From Oryzias latipes (taxonomy: Eukaryota > Chordata > Actinopteri > Beloniformes > Adrianichthyidae): a stretch of 64,000 nt of DNA. Positions within the stretch are counted from its first letter, which is position 1. Each line of letters starts with the position of its first letter. The position numbers and the translations under genes are program-made. Where the stretch lies: assembly GCF_002234675.1 (NCBI RefSeq), contig NC_019879.2:16620464-16684463 (forward strand), read 5' to 3'. Shown here piece by piece: positions 30,801 to 47,261 of this stretch. The notes under the pieces were generated by a model that was not told the DNA's origin, ran no database searches, and was given only the letters and a program-made list of their open reading frames with translations.

Positions 30801-33800
30801 GTTTGCAGTTAATGGCTTCGAGAGACATTAACGTTTTTTCTAAATATTTAGGTAACCTTTTGGAACTGAAGCCCAGAGCTTAGTTTCTCACAGCAGACCA
30901 GCTGAGCCAAAGAAGTCCTGCCTGGAGGCCAGCCCAGCACACGCTGCCCTTTCACAATGTTGCTCCGCTCTCAGAAATGTTGGCAAGCTGCTCACAAAGA
31001 GCTTCTAGGTCACCGAGGACAAAATCTTTGCTTCTAGTTTCTGCAAAACGTTTTGAAAGAAAAAAAAATAGTCAATTACATTTTAGTATATGTAGTACAA
31101 AGCAAGTCACTGTATAGGCAAAAGAGACGATTCACAGGAAATCAACATGGATTACTCTGAATGGAAGCAACATTTTTGAGATCTTTAACTGAAATTAAAA
31201 AAATAGTTTAACAATGAGAAGAATAGAGTACTAAAATGATCAGCCATTTAAAAGCTATGAAGAGGTCACATTTCTTCTTGCACCTCACTCCACATATATT
31301 TGTGCATTCCAGAAATGTTATTTTTAGTTGGACTTAATTCAGATCATTTGATATTTTTTTATGACTGAGTTGATTTTAAATATTAAAAACAAGAACATTT
31401 CAGTCTCTTCCCTAAAAAACAAAGTTTCTGCATTATGATTGTTCAACCCCTGCTGATATCACTTGAACCTTTTAAAATATAAACATGTGTGTCATGTGGG
31501 GGAACTGGTTGGTTAAAGCGGCTCTTGTGATAATTTTAGTCAAAGGAAGAGAGAAGAGACTTTTTTTTCCCCCCCCTTTAGGGATCTTTGTTTTGGTCGA
31601 CTAAGCTGTTCCAAGTATCTGCTGGGAGCCACGACCAGCAAGCTGCTCTGCTGTTGGAACCTCCTCACCTGCTCCTGTAAGACTTCTCATGGGTTCATCA
31701 GGTGTTTGGGTCACGTCTTATTTTTATCTCTGTAAACCATCCACATGGATGGAAATGAATGACAAACATGAAGCTGAACTTTGAGGTTTAGTGAATGTAA
31801 GAAAATAATTTTTTGTATAAAAGCAGCTTCATTGCTAAATCTGGATGACATTTTAAATGAAAGAGATGCACAAAAACCAACAGTCTTAATGCAAAGAGTT
31901 GATATATTTGGAAGCTGTAAATGTCACTCTTATACTTAGGAATATAGCATCCTGCTAAGAAAAAGTAAATAAAACAAAACTTATTTTTAATCCCATCAAT
32001 TAAAACTAGAAGTTTACTCTATGAACAAAAACTTTATTTAAATGTCTGTTTAAGGTAAATTGAAGCAAGCAAACGTTTGAGGGTTGTGTTTTTCTTTGTC
32101 AGTGGAGTGGGTCACTTCTATGGACGTCAGCCTGCTGCTAGCCGACCCGCTCTCTGAAAACATGGCTGCCTTCTGTTTTGAAGCTGGATCCACAGACTGT
32201 AAGTTTGACTCTTAAATTGAAATTTCAAATGAAACAAACGTAAATCCTTTTTTTAAACCATATACATATATATATTCAAGTATTGCAAAAATAAATATAA
32301 TAGTAATAGGTTATTTAGCTCCACAAGGTAAACTATATAAAAATCAAGAGACTTGATTCTAAAACTAATTTTGTTGTTTCAAAAAAAATGAAATTTGTTG
32401 TTTTCAGTTATTTGGGGTGTTAAAGCGTTGACTCAAAATTTCACCTCAGTCCATTATTTAAAAAACTTAACTGAAGCTTATCGAATATATTTTCTTATTT
32501 GGTTTTTATTTTTTGTGTTCTTTGTTTTTCAGTGTTTGTGTTCAAGCCCGGCGAGCCACGGCCACTTTTTTCCCATAAGGCTTTGTGCTCAGGGAGGGTG
32601 ACTCATGCCGTCTTTGTCCCGAGAGAAGTGATGCTGGAGAGCTGCGATGAAGCTAGCCAGTGGCTAAACTGCTCACATCTTTACTTCCTCACTCAATCTA
32701 TGGTAAAGACACACTCACTGTGTGTGTATCACACACACCAAAACTTTCTGTGATTTTCAGAAAGCAGCCCAGACGCTTGAGTAAATCTCAGGAAATGTTT
32801 GGCAGTTTTGTTGAACTGATAAAAAGGTGATGGGGACATGGATAGGAATCGCTGAATGAAGCTTCAACATTACTGTGTTGCTCCCGGCAAATCACAAAAA
32901 TGTACAAATGTTTGAAAAGTACAATAACTGTAAAGTTTTTTTTTTTAAGGTACCATATTTTTCATTAGTGGAAAGGTTGAGGATAAATACTTTATAAAAC
33001 AAGATGAGTCCTCACTGATGCACAATTCAGTCCTTTTTGTTGCTTGTTGTGATTTGTTGACTCTTCTCTGCAGGACCTGCTGACGTTCATCACCAAAGCA
33101 GAGGAGGACAAGCTGACGGCTTCGAGCAAACAGGTAAGGTTGATCTTTTCTGTCTCATTGGGCTTCAGACATTTGGCCTGAAAGGAGCCAGGATGGTACA
33201 GTTTAGCTCTTTCATTTTTTCCATATTTTCCTTTTAAATTTTAGAAAGACTGAAGCTCTATTCCAAGAAAAATCAAACGTTATGCTTGTTTAACTTGGAG
33301 AACGGCTGTTTTTGGAGCAAGTACAAAGGCTCATAGCTGCCAAACTGCATCTCACTGTGCTCGATTCATGAACCAGCACAAAGTTATCAAGTTTTCCTAA
33401 AAACGGGGCCAACCATTCATGCTGCTTCTGTTGTTCTGATCTGAAAAATAAGGATAAAACATTTATGCATGACCTGTTTGTCTGACTTTAGTTATATAAT
33501 AATAATAAACCTAAACATTTATGTCATGTTTCCTTTGATGTTTGTTGATATTCACTGACTTTTTTAACTCTATTATTTTTGATTTTTAAGCTTGTGGTCA
33601 GTGACGATGTTGCCATGACGCCCTTCCACCTGTTGCTGGGGAAACATCGGGATCAGCTGGAAAATCCACAGGCGGAGAGCAGGCTGTCTGTGGAGCCAAT
33701 ACGTCAGCCTTCGAGCTCTGCTGGCATCGACGAGGTTGGTAGTTTAACTCTGCGACTGAACCGTTTCCATAGACCTACTTGCATGTTTTAGGGATCTAAT

Positions 33801-34361
33801 GTGTCTTTACCACAGCTGCTCCAGATGCCGGCTCATGTGCTGCCCTCTGCCAGCTTCCTCTGCTCCATGTTTGTTCAGTCTCTGCTCATCTCCGTCAATA
33901 AGCCAAGGTCAGTTGCAAACCAATAAAGCATCAATTCTTAAATGTCATGTCATAAATATAAATCTGTTTTTGTGCATAATTTGAAGCCTCATTAAACACT
34001 GCAGATCTACAAGTTGAAAAACATACATGATTCAGCATTCCGAGAGCTAAAAGTATGCACATGGGAAAATGAGGGTGTGTTGTTTTTGTTTGCAATAATG
34101 CTGAGTCACGCCAACGCTTTTTCCCCCCCGTGTGTTCTCTGTGTCAGTGAACAAAACAAAGAGAAGGAGGAGGAAATGGAAAGCGAGAAAGAGGAAGAGG
34201 ATTCCGATGGGGAAATGGAATCCAGAATCTCAAGACCAGAACACATGCCGTCAGGGGAATCGGGGTGCGCTGCCCCCGCCTTAACAAAAGAAGAGGTTAG
34301 GGAACTCAGGAGACTCAAGAAACTTGATCACAGTTGGATGAAAGGCCTTTTAGACCAATGA
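21846..34361 (+). CDS. wdr75: WD repeat-containing protein 75 (UTP17 homologue; 21 exons, 834 aa)
   Basis: This is a nucleolar WD40 protein of the t-UTP part of the small-subunit processome, needed for rDNA transcription and early 18S pre-rRNA processing (family knowledge). Exons: 21846-21931, 22179-22308, 23389-23454, 23642-23741, 24064-24188, 24366-24436, 24537-24653, 25387-25475, 26311-26469, 26615-26674, 27919-28034, 28145-28320, 28407-28564, 29500-29680, 31582-31676, 32103-32198, 32533-32702, 33074-33133, 33591-33734, 33816-33907, 34148-34361. All have GT-AG borders, and the frame is open for 2505 nt. Diagnostic blocks: 'YSCSLDGTVRLWDF', 'CHPTEDCIASGHEDGKIRLW', 'FLPRLGGAITHISVSPDG', 'ALVLNGKPGHLQFYSLQ', 'ESCDEASQWLN'. 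The C-terminus has an acidic run (EKEEEMESEKEEEDSD) and ends 'KKLDHSWMKGLLDQ', like the human 'RKIDYSWIAAL'. Human WDR75 has 830 aa. The start ATG gives MVEHGDVRVV, like human MVEEENIRVV. Introns carry two family-A repeats and a TIR element. Confidence 0.95.
24750..25268 (+). repeat. Interspersed repeat family A, copy 2
   Basis: It starts 'cccagtggtcttttaattata' and ends near 'ttggagtgtgtctttaaat'. Its middle contains a decayed frame (from 24962: M-V-K-N-I-G-V-I-Q-L-Y-S-F-E-S) that matches the copy at 59106-59680. It lies in the wdr75 intron between exons 24537-24653 and 25387-25475. Confidence 0.65.
25654..26285. mobile_element. Non-autonomous DNA transposon with ~42-bp terminal inverted repeats in a wdr75 intron
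   Basis: The left end 'ggtatcataaccattcagcc' and following bases to about 25695 are matched in inverted orientation by the right end ('..gttgttgcaggctgaatgattatggtacc', about 26244-26285) with few mismatches. There is no transposase frame inside the 630 bp. The interior holds other short inverted segments. It ends only about 25 bp before the acceptor of wdr75 exon 26311-26469. Superfamily not determined. Confidence 0.7.
27048..27606 (-). repeat. Interspersed repeat family A, copy 3 (reverse orientation)
   Basis: It starts 'taaagacccattctaataaaa' and ends 'cattcaaaggccactgggaa', with the 'gatgaactcctgtcgctctgcagaaaa' block shared with copy 1. It lies in the wdr75 intron between exons 26615-26674 and 27919-28034. 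Confidence 0.65.
29681..31581. other. wdr75 intron without recognised elements
   Basis: This is the longest wdr75 intron (about 1.9 kb). It is AT-rich, and I recognise no repeat, exon or RNA gene in it. Confidence 0.5.
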
Positions 34362-35099
34362 AGAGCCAGCGAATGTGGAAGTTTGTCACCAGCCTTTCCA
34401 AGATTCTGTGTGGATTGTTTTTTTTTAGTAACGGAGGAAAACAATTCTCATAGGATTAGATGATTGCAGGCAAACACATGTTTAATCAAATGATGATGTG
34501 CTGCTTTGGCAGAACTGTGTTAAACCCCCAACAAGTTTGATTTGCTTTCTATGCAAAAACAAAATAACTTCTGGATTGCATTGAGGATCCTCTGGACTTA
34601 ACATTTGCATCACTATTTTCTAAAGCATTCCTGTTTTCAGATTTGTTTCAGTCAGAAAAGGAACTCTTGTGTCATAGTTTTGTTTTTTTACCTCTTTGCT
34701 GGTTCATTATTCTCTGTTCCTGCTAAACCTGAGCAAGATCAGCGTAAAAAATGTATCCACAGAGGAAATAGACCATTGTGGTAGAAATTCATTCTGCAGA
34801 GAAGCTCCACACAACTAAACATGATGCTCTTCCGTTATGAAGATGCAGGATATTATTTCTATTTCCTAGTATTGTTACTGCAACATTTTTTCCATCTGAA
34901 GTTGCATTTTCTTTTTTTGTGTGTGATTTAAGCTTACAACTATTTTGACTGAATTTCACCATGCCTCCCCCCTCCGTTTCATATTTTCAAAGTCTGTTTA
35001 CTTTCGAGTTAGAGAAAGTCCAAGGCTGAGGTTAAACATTGTTGCTGTTGTGAGAACGCATAGCTGTGTGTAATGTTATTTTCATACATACAGATATTT

Positions 35100-35105
35100 A
35101 ATAAA
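35100..35105 (+). terminator. Candidate wdr75 polyadenylation signal (AATAAA)
   Basis: A canonical hexamer lies about 740 nt after the wdr75 stop. It is followed by the GT-rich 'cttaaagctttccgttctgtga', which could serve as the downstream element. Confidence 0.55.
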
Positions 35106-37126
35106 AACATTTTCTTAAAGCTTTCCGTTCTGTGATTTTCCTTCTAACAGATGTTTTTGTTATGAATCTACGATGCTAAATGTGAACACATTGCATAGAC
35201 CTCTGGAAACTACATCAGAGGGATTTGGGTGCCATAATTTAAGATTAAAGCAAACATAAGGGGTTTTTATTGATGAGAGAAGATTAAAAAGATCTTATGT
35301 AACACTTTCCAGCAGGTTAGTGCTGAAAAAGAAATGTTGAAAAAAACTGTTAAATAAGTGAAAGTCTCTTAATAGTTGTTCAATGCACTATTTATGCTTT
35401 AAATTCAGCTAAAGACATCATCCCGTTATGTTGTCAGGCCTTCAGGCGATGGATCTGCCTTTTTTTCTTTTTCAATTCCTCTGTGTCAGGTGCTTCTGTC
35501 AGTTTATGAACTTTCTCAGCATTTGGCCTTTTCCAACACCATCTCTTTTGCAGCTTTAATGTACTTATGTCAGCAAACTAGATCAAGTCTCTATAGTGTG
35601 TCTTAAACAAGTAATGAGCAGTGTTTACCATATTATCTGATTTAATCTTTAAATAAAAAAAAAAAAAAACATTGATAAGAGAGAAAAAACTTCCTTACTG
35701 TCTTAAAAACAGATGCTCTCTTTATAAAAAGCTTCACTGAGACTAAGTAAGTTATATTTCTGAGTCAATGTGACCCCGAATAACATCATTTTACAACAAA
35801 AGATTTAAATCAAGTGCTTTCATTTATTTTGTTTGAACAAAAACAAATTTAATGAATGCAGATATTTCCATTTTTAATACATATCTTTGTAATACTGTAA
35901 TATTTGTTTGGACCAGCTGTGGTTTTTCTATCTACCACTGTAATTATTAAACATAGGGATTCTCACTGTGGGGGTGCTACACAGTGATCTAGAGTATATC
36001 ATTCTGACACAACCTCACTTAACACCAAAAAATACTATATAACAAATTTTTATCTCAATTTCATAAATGGGATATTGAATCTAGTGGATTACATTGTTTT
36101 TATTCCAAAAACCTCAGCACCACAAAGTTCCTTCATAACATTCTGGATGCTCCAGTCAGTCAGGAGAAAGAGATTAAACTGAATTTGCAGTAGTGTCTCC
36201 CCTAATTATATCAAAAATATGTCCTTAAAAGGAATTTATTTCATTCTTATTTTTGTTTAAAAATCTGAAATCCACCCAAAACATATTAGGAATGTGATTG
36301 TTTTATTGTTATAAATGTGGATTTCTTCAATAAAGGCTGCCTGACACTGGTTCATGACTGAAAACATATTTTAAATTTTTGAAATAAATGGTTGCTTTAA
36401 TTAACATTAAACCAGCTAAAATATTCTAGCAGCATGTGTACATGCATGTCAAAAGACTATCAAACTCAAGGATATTCTTGAGTTTGTATTCTCAAGGATA
36501 CTAAGTTCAGCTAAGACCATTCACGTACAAACGTCTTGGTTTTTTTACTTTTCATTAGAAAATGTGCTCATTGAGATGAACACTGACTCATCTGGAGAGT
36601 CAGTACCCGCTTGTAGACGTTGGACCCACAGTCAGCAGCATTTTCCTTATAAATGTTTTTTCAGCTACAAGAAGTCATTTTGTTACAGCTTTGAACCTTT
36701 CTGTCCTCACACTAAGTCCATCTGCATGGAGCTGATGCAAGACCTCCTATACAGTATAAGAGCATACTGGTTATCTTATCTGTCACCTCAGTGAAGTGGA
36801 AAGTAAGACTGCAACAGATAAAATTTGTCATCTTTTAAAAAAATCAAATTCCGTCTTTTATTGTGTAGGACAGATAAATTGTTACATTGCAACACATACA
36901 TTTTTAAACATTCCAGTTTAATTGATGCCTTTATAAACGACAGATTTTGAGTTTGATAGTATGGAAGAGTTGTTCATTTTCCTGTGGAATGAGACGTGCT
37001 GACTCAAAGCCCACTCAGTGGCCTCTTCTGTGGAAATGCAGGTCATTGTTCGTGTCTCCTGCAGGCCCACATGTCCAGGCTCAGCTTTAAGTCAGGCACT
37101 TTAACCCTGGCTGCCTACAGAAAAGG

Positions 37127-37129
37127 ACT

Positions 37130-37160
<31 letters not shown>

Positions 37161-37170
37161 GGGGGGGGGG
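37127..37170 (+). repeat. (TG)n tract running into a 27-G homopolymer
   Basis: A short TG repeat runs directly into 27 consecutive G residues (37144-37170). Such a run can form G-quadruplexes and is prone to length errors. Confidence 0.9.
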
Positions 37171-39488
37171 AATTAGCTGCTAACTCCTCTGTGGTATGTG
37201 ACCTCACACAGCAGCAGCCAAGCCCAGCACTGAGGCCGAGACGTGCAACATACATTAAGCACACACAGATCCACAAAAGACTTCATAGACACGCAACTTT
37301 CTAAATACTTCTTTTTATTTTGATATCTATGCAACAACATCCACATGTTCATAGTAACTACAGGAGTGAGATTATTTACCAGCAATCATTTTGATTTCTT
37401 CGTGATTTCGAGGTCTTGCCCATCAATCTACAATAATACTGTATGTGCACGAGTACTTTATCACAAATAAAGATTAAAGGAGTGTATTAGATATTCAAAC
37501 ATCATGCAGTAAATGCCTGATACAAATTTTCAAGAGCTTTAAAGAAATTCTCAAACTGGTGCGCCTTAAACACAAGGTATATAAAAATATAAAAACAGAA
37601 AATGCATGACAAACAGAATTACAACAGAACACACTTTTTATAGATATATATTTCTTTCCAATTATACACTGAAGTATGTATAATGGCTCATAAATGTCAT
37701 CTGCATTACAAAATAGAAGTTTGAATAGTTTTATGTGAGATTCCTGAATTGAACTGCTCTCTGAGCTGCTATAGTTGCAAAAATCTGATCCTATTTCAAG
37801 TGAGGTTTTTAGCAGTATGCCTGCAAATAGACTCAATGCCATGAAGTGAAACGCTGTTCAAGTATATCTGCCGTGGCAATTTCTGCTTCCAGCTCACCAC
37901 AACTGAGCGTGCTCAGACTGGCCACTGCTTTGTCACTTAAGTAGCCAAGTGTTGGTGGCTGTGTAGTGAGTGTAGCTTTTCAACATGTGTGCGTTCCACA
38001 GCTGTCAAGGCAAGTTTCATTAAGGCTTCAAAAAGAAATAAACAAATAAAGCCACTTTAGATGCTTGTAGATATTTCTACATATGGACGTGATAAATGAG
38101 GAACTCAGCTCAGAGATTAAAGATTGGTCTAAAAGGATCTTACAGAGAATTTGAGAAAACAAATAAAAGCTATGGTACTTTTTCCAACCGTCTTTAAAAA
38201 AAAAAAAAAGTTTGCTCATAATAAGTTGTTGCAACATCATTTTTCAGACAACTCTAATCTGCAAATCACTTCCAACAAAGAAAAACCAATTGGGGGGTAC
38301 CATTTCAAACACTACATTTAACACAAGAAGCCAAAGTTTATAGCACAATTGGCCAAAACTTCACTTGAGAAAATTGTTCCATCTATGAACGCTCAGCAGC
38401 AAAAAACAAAAAAATAAAATATTAAAAACCACAGCATATTGTTGGTAGCCGTGAAATATTGCTGACTAGTTTCAGGGAATGGTAGGTATTTCCTCATGAA
38501 CATGTGCTGCAGCCGGTATGTGCCTTCTTTTTTAAACTACCGGTCCTATTCTCAGATGACACATGACTTAAATGAGACTGTGCAGTAGATAGGGGGTGGT
38601 TGAGGACTTCGACCTTGTGCAAAACGAAAAGTTGTACTAATGCCTGATCATGCATTAGCTGTGTAATGACAGATGTCAATCACTTAAAGTGCCTGAGTAA
38701 CCACAATCACAACAGAAGGAAAAATAATCATCGATTTTAGATAAGCTGGCAAGAAAAAAAATGAACAACAATCTTCAAATGGGTATTTATATGAAGTTGT
38801 GCTAAAGCCACCAAATGTGAATGTGTATGTTTGGAATGCTTAAGATGAAAAACAGATTTCCCTCACTTCCTTTTTATAAAAAATGCATATGTACTTTGGT
38901 TATTGAGAGCCATTGATTGGGCGCACAACAGTTCTCTCTTGTTTCTTATGGCACAAAGTAAAGTAGAACAATACTGCTATTATGAAAACCACCGCCTGGG
39001 TTTCTTGAATAAATACAGCTAAACGGGAAACCCTTAAAAAACGCTATTAAAGAGACTGCATCCCCATTTTGGTTATGTTAATAGTATCCCCCTTGTCTTC
39101 TTCAGAAAGACATCCACTGCTCTTAATGAAAGTATCTCTATAGCACATATGCAAAAAAAAATAAAGAAGCCTGTTAGTGATATAGTGAAGAGACCCAGCA
39201 GCGGCAGAAGAAACTCTCAAAATAAAGGCTATTCTTTTTCATTTCTTCTCACGCGTCATCTTCAGAAGTAAGCCGCGGCGGCGCCTGCTTCCCTGCAAGG
39301 ACTCTCCCTTGTCCTGCTTGTCTACAAGCTGTAGCACCTATTAAACATCTTTGCAGCTGCAATCAGGCTAACAGACGTTTGCAGAATCTCCCGATATCTT
39401 CACTGGGATCCAAATCCCAGTTTCCTAGTCGAAAGCTTTACTGAAACCCTGCTCTGAGTATGCATCTGTTTCTCCTACTGATAAGCAC

Positions 39489-39494
39489 TTTATT
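39489..39494 (-). terminator. Candidate proximal slc40a1 polyadenylation signal
   Basis: A minus-strand AATAAA lies about 140 nt after the slc40a1 stop. Longer 3' UTRs using hexamers further left (for example near 37311) are equally possible. Confidence 0.3.
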
Positions 39495-39632
39495 CATAGC
39501 TATGGATAGCATGTTAGGTTACTCTGGTTAGTATAAGCTGACTGCCGTCTACACGCAGCGATGTTAGTAAGAAATGTCGGATGCAGAGTAGGGTTAGGCT
39601 CTGTAAGTTTAAACGAGTCTCTTTAACGTGGT

Positions 39633-44451
<4,819 letters not shown>

Positions 44452-44614
44452 CTTTAGTTTTTGCAGAATGCCAGAAAAAACTAGAAAGGTTTTTTTTCTC
44501 CTTCTAATAATAAAGGCTCCCCTCTTTTGTAAAGGAGGTCAACGGCTATCTCTGCATTCAGAAACAGAGTGAAATAATGAGAAACACGGCTTTTACTTCT
44601 TTCCCTCCTTTCCA

Positions 44615-44641
44615 AACTTAGCTATCACTGTAGCTGAAGTC
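44615..44641 (-). promoter_or_regulatory. Iron-responsive element (IRE) in the slc40a1 5' UTR
   Basis: Read on the minus strand from 44641: a lower stem G/A-C-T-T, a bulged C at 44636, a 5-bp upper stem AGCTA, the loop CAGTGA (44630-44625), then TAGCT and AAGT(T) closing the stems. All 5 upper pairs and 4 lower pairs are Watson-Crick, with an added G-U. This is the canonical IRE form (CAGUGN loop, C bulge five pairs below). It lies about 165 nt upstream of the ATG, where ferroportin mRNAs carry their IRE. IRP1/2 binding there blocks translation in iron deficiency. Confidence 0.95.
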
Positions 44642-44659
44642 GGAAAGAAATGTTCTTCT

Positions 44660-44830
44660 CTAAAGAACCGTGTTTTCGCAAAAAAACACAAAGACGGCGG
44701 CGCTTCCAGCCGTTCTCCGACCGACGACTAGCTCCTCTCTGCAGCTCTGTTTACGTCCCGCCTCGAATATACCCCCCAAGGTCACGTGACCTCCTTTATT
44801 TACACGACGTCAGAAACAAATGCGGTCCTT
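44660..44830 (-). promoter_or_regulatory. Probable slc40a1 core promoter with CLEAR/E-box palindrome
   Basis: This GC-richer segment lies just upstream of the IRE. It contains the 12-nt palindrome ggtcacgtgacc (44780-44791), whose core gtcacgtgac equals the CLEAR element bound by TFEB/TFE3/MITF. A TATA-like minus-strand TATATT sits at 44766-44771, and a CRE-like tgacgtcg lies near 44806. The start site would then fall near 44740, giving a 5' UTR that includes the IRE. The start site is inferred, not observed. Confidence 0.55.
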
Positions 44831-45540
44831 CCACTGCACGCGCTCGGTAAGGGGGAAAAAAAGGTTCAGTGGCCGCTCAAACAGCCGCTGTAACAAAAGC
44901 GCCACTAAATCTCTTTATTCCTGTCGAGGTTTTTGTTGGAACCGACTGAAACATCGACCTGTTTACCTCGTTGAAGCGCAAACGTTTAAAACCTGAGGCA
45001 TTTTGGTCACAACGCTATTATGTCATTTTTATGCACTTAATCCATTTTATTTGAAGAAATGTTATTAAATTTGGCTCCTTTGCAATACTGAAGCTACTTA
45101 CATTTAGAATGGCTTGTAAAAAAATAAAACTAAACTAAATTGAAATGTGAATGAATATAGAATCATGTGTAATTGTCAGCACTCCAACAAAGTCATGGTG
45201 CACTGCCAAAAGCAAACAAATAAACGAACAAACAAAAACAAACTATGATAGCTTTTGGAGCAGTACAACACATACCTGTCATCCAAAGATGAAAATCTCC
45301 ACTTTGACTAGGAGGTCCATCATTGTCAGACACTTTGCAGGTCAAGGGCTGAACAATTCCACAGAAGATGGCTGCAGGGAACCTTATGTCTGTCATGTGG
45401 GTTCATCAACACTGCTTTTTGTATTGATCTGAGGAAAAGACACAGAATATACGATAGGACTGAACAATAAATTGCAAGTTTATTGTCCTTGCGATATCAA
45501 CCTGTGGAAGTCATGTATCGAAAAATACGGCGTAAATAAA

Positions 45541-45640
45541 TCTTCTTTCTCTTTCGGCTTTTCCCATCAGGGGTCGCCACAGCGAATCATCCTTTTCCAC
45601 CTCACTCTATCATGAACATCTTCTACCCTAACGGCGTAAA
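45541..45640 (+). repeat. Common teleost interspersed repeat, 5' fragment
   Basis: The stretch 'ttctctttcggcttttcccatcaggggtcgccacagcgaatc' is a very frequent fish repeat start. The middle of the same family appears at 61110-61380. Class not resolved. Confidence 0.55.
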
Positions 45641-47064
45641 TAAATGATTCCCGTAAATGTATACAAAAATCCTAAAACAATCTTTTGGCAGCTTAAAATA
45701 TTTAACAAATCAAATTTGACCAATCACATGGACCCCTTGTATGCTGGATGCCCACCTCCTATGTAGACGAGGGTCATTTGTAGTATAATTTATTCTGACT
45801 TTACTTAAAATAAAACTCTTTCAGTGAAATAGTTTTTTGTTATTTGTTCATGTATCGCGAGTCACATCATCATTGCAATATTCATCACGAATATTGCACA
45901 TCATGAGTTTCCTCATTTTGCCCTGCCCTACAGTTATAAGAGCTGTGAATGCTCAAAGACAGAAGCAGGTAACCCTCAAGTTCCCAGGTCAAAAGATTTG
46001 ACCAAAACCCCAACCAAGGGCACTGAAAGCATCTGAACGCATGTTACTCTGTCACACTCCCAAAAATAAAACCAGGAAGGGTTTAGAAGGGACATGGTTT
46101 GTGAAGCAGACTCTGGACATCTTTTATAAGAAAAATCCAACTGCCATTACTGAACTTGTTCAAATTTAAATTGATAATAATTTTGAATAGTTTAGGCTTA
46201 GCATTCATAAGGTTTGGTTTACTCTGGCTAAAGAACTCTAAGTTGTTTTAAACTGGCAGAATTTTGTGCAAAGGGGTTTCATGGCTTTAACATCACCTTA
46301 ATTCCTTTAAACTTTGCAGCTAACCTAAAAAAAACAACTCAGATTTATCTCTAAATATCTAGGACAATATATTTAAGATGGTATTTAATAAAGCCAAAGC
46401 TATCTAACTACCTGCTTCCACACCAACTGATTGTTCTATTGACTTGTTTCCTGCACTAGTTGATCTCATAGCCATTTATATTTGTAATGGTTGTCTGGAT
46501 CATTGAGGTTAGCAACGCAAACCCATCAAAAACCCTCAGCTGTTAACTTGCATCTGTTAGCTATTTCTCTGAAAAGAGAAAGATGGAGTTCTGAAATCCG
46601 GCATTGATCACAGGAGATCACAACACGCTGTTGGCATCTTTTGTCATTGTAGTTTCTGCATTTAGAACCCTGCAATATGCCACAGTTACAGTAAGCTTCA
46701 TCTGAAAAACACCTGAGTTTAAAACATACAAAGCAACAAGGTATTTCTCAACCCCAATGGACCTTAAAAGTTTTTGGCTTTATCAATGTCCTGTTGTGTT
46801 CAAAACATGTTCTTAGAGATTTGAATAATAGAAAGACTATGTTGAAGGAAATCTTAATATATCTCTCAGATCAAACATGTTTGACATGTACGGTGGGTGT
46901 TTTATAAAAAACAGGTTTTTCACACTTTATGTCTATATCCCTCCACGGTCAGATAAAACTAGTTCAGGATACTTCTTAAGGTTTGGGACATTTTATGTCT
47001 GCCATACCCGAGATAGGTCAAGCACCCACACCTCTATGAGAATGTCTGTAGGTTATTCAGCGAG

Positions 47065-47261
<197 letters not shown>

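Larger units (their letters stand above)
34362..39632. other. Intergenic region, wdr75 3' UTR and probable slc40a1 3' UTR
   Basis: The wdr75 3' UTR follows the stop at 34361. A canonical AATAAA at 35100-35105 is its likely polyadenylation signal. The segment next to 39632 belongs to the 3' UTR of slc40a1 (minus strand). A TG/poly-G tract lies at 37127-37170. No coding exon was recognised. The open frames here are short and not conserved-looking. Confidence 0.55.

Noticed and set aside
36996-37304. 102-aa frame with a glycine run
   Set aside because: The glycine run is the poly-G tract, and the rest shows no conserved feature.
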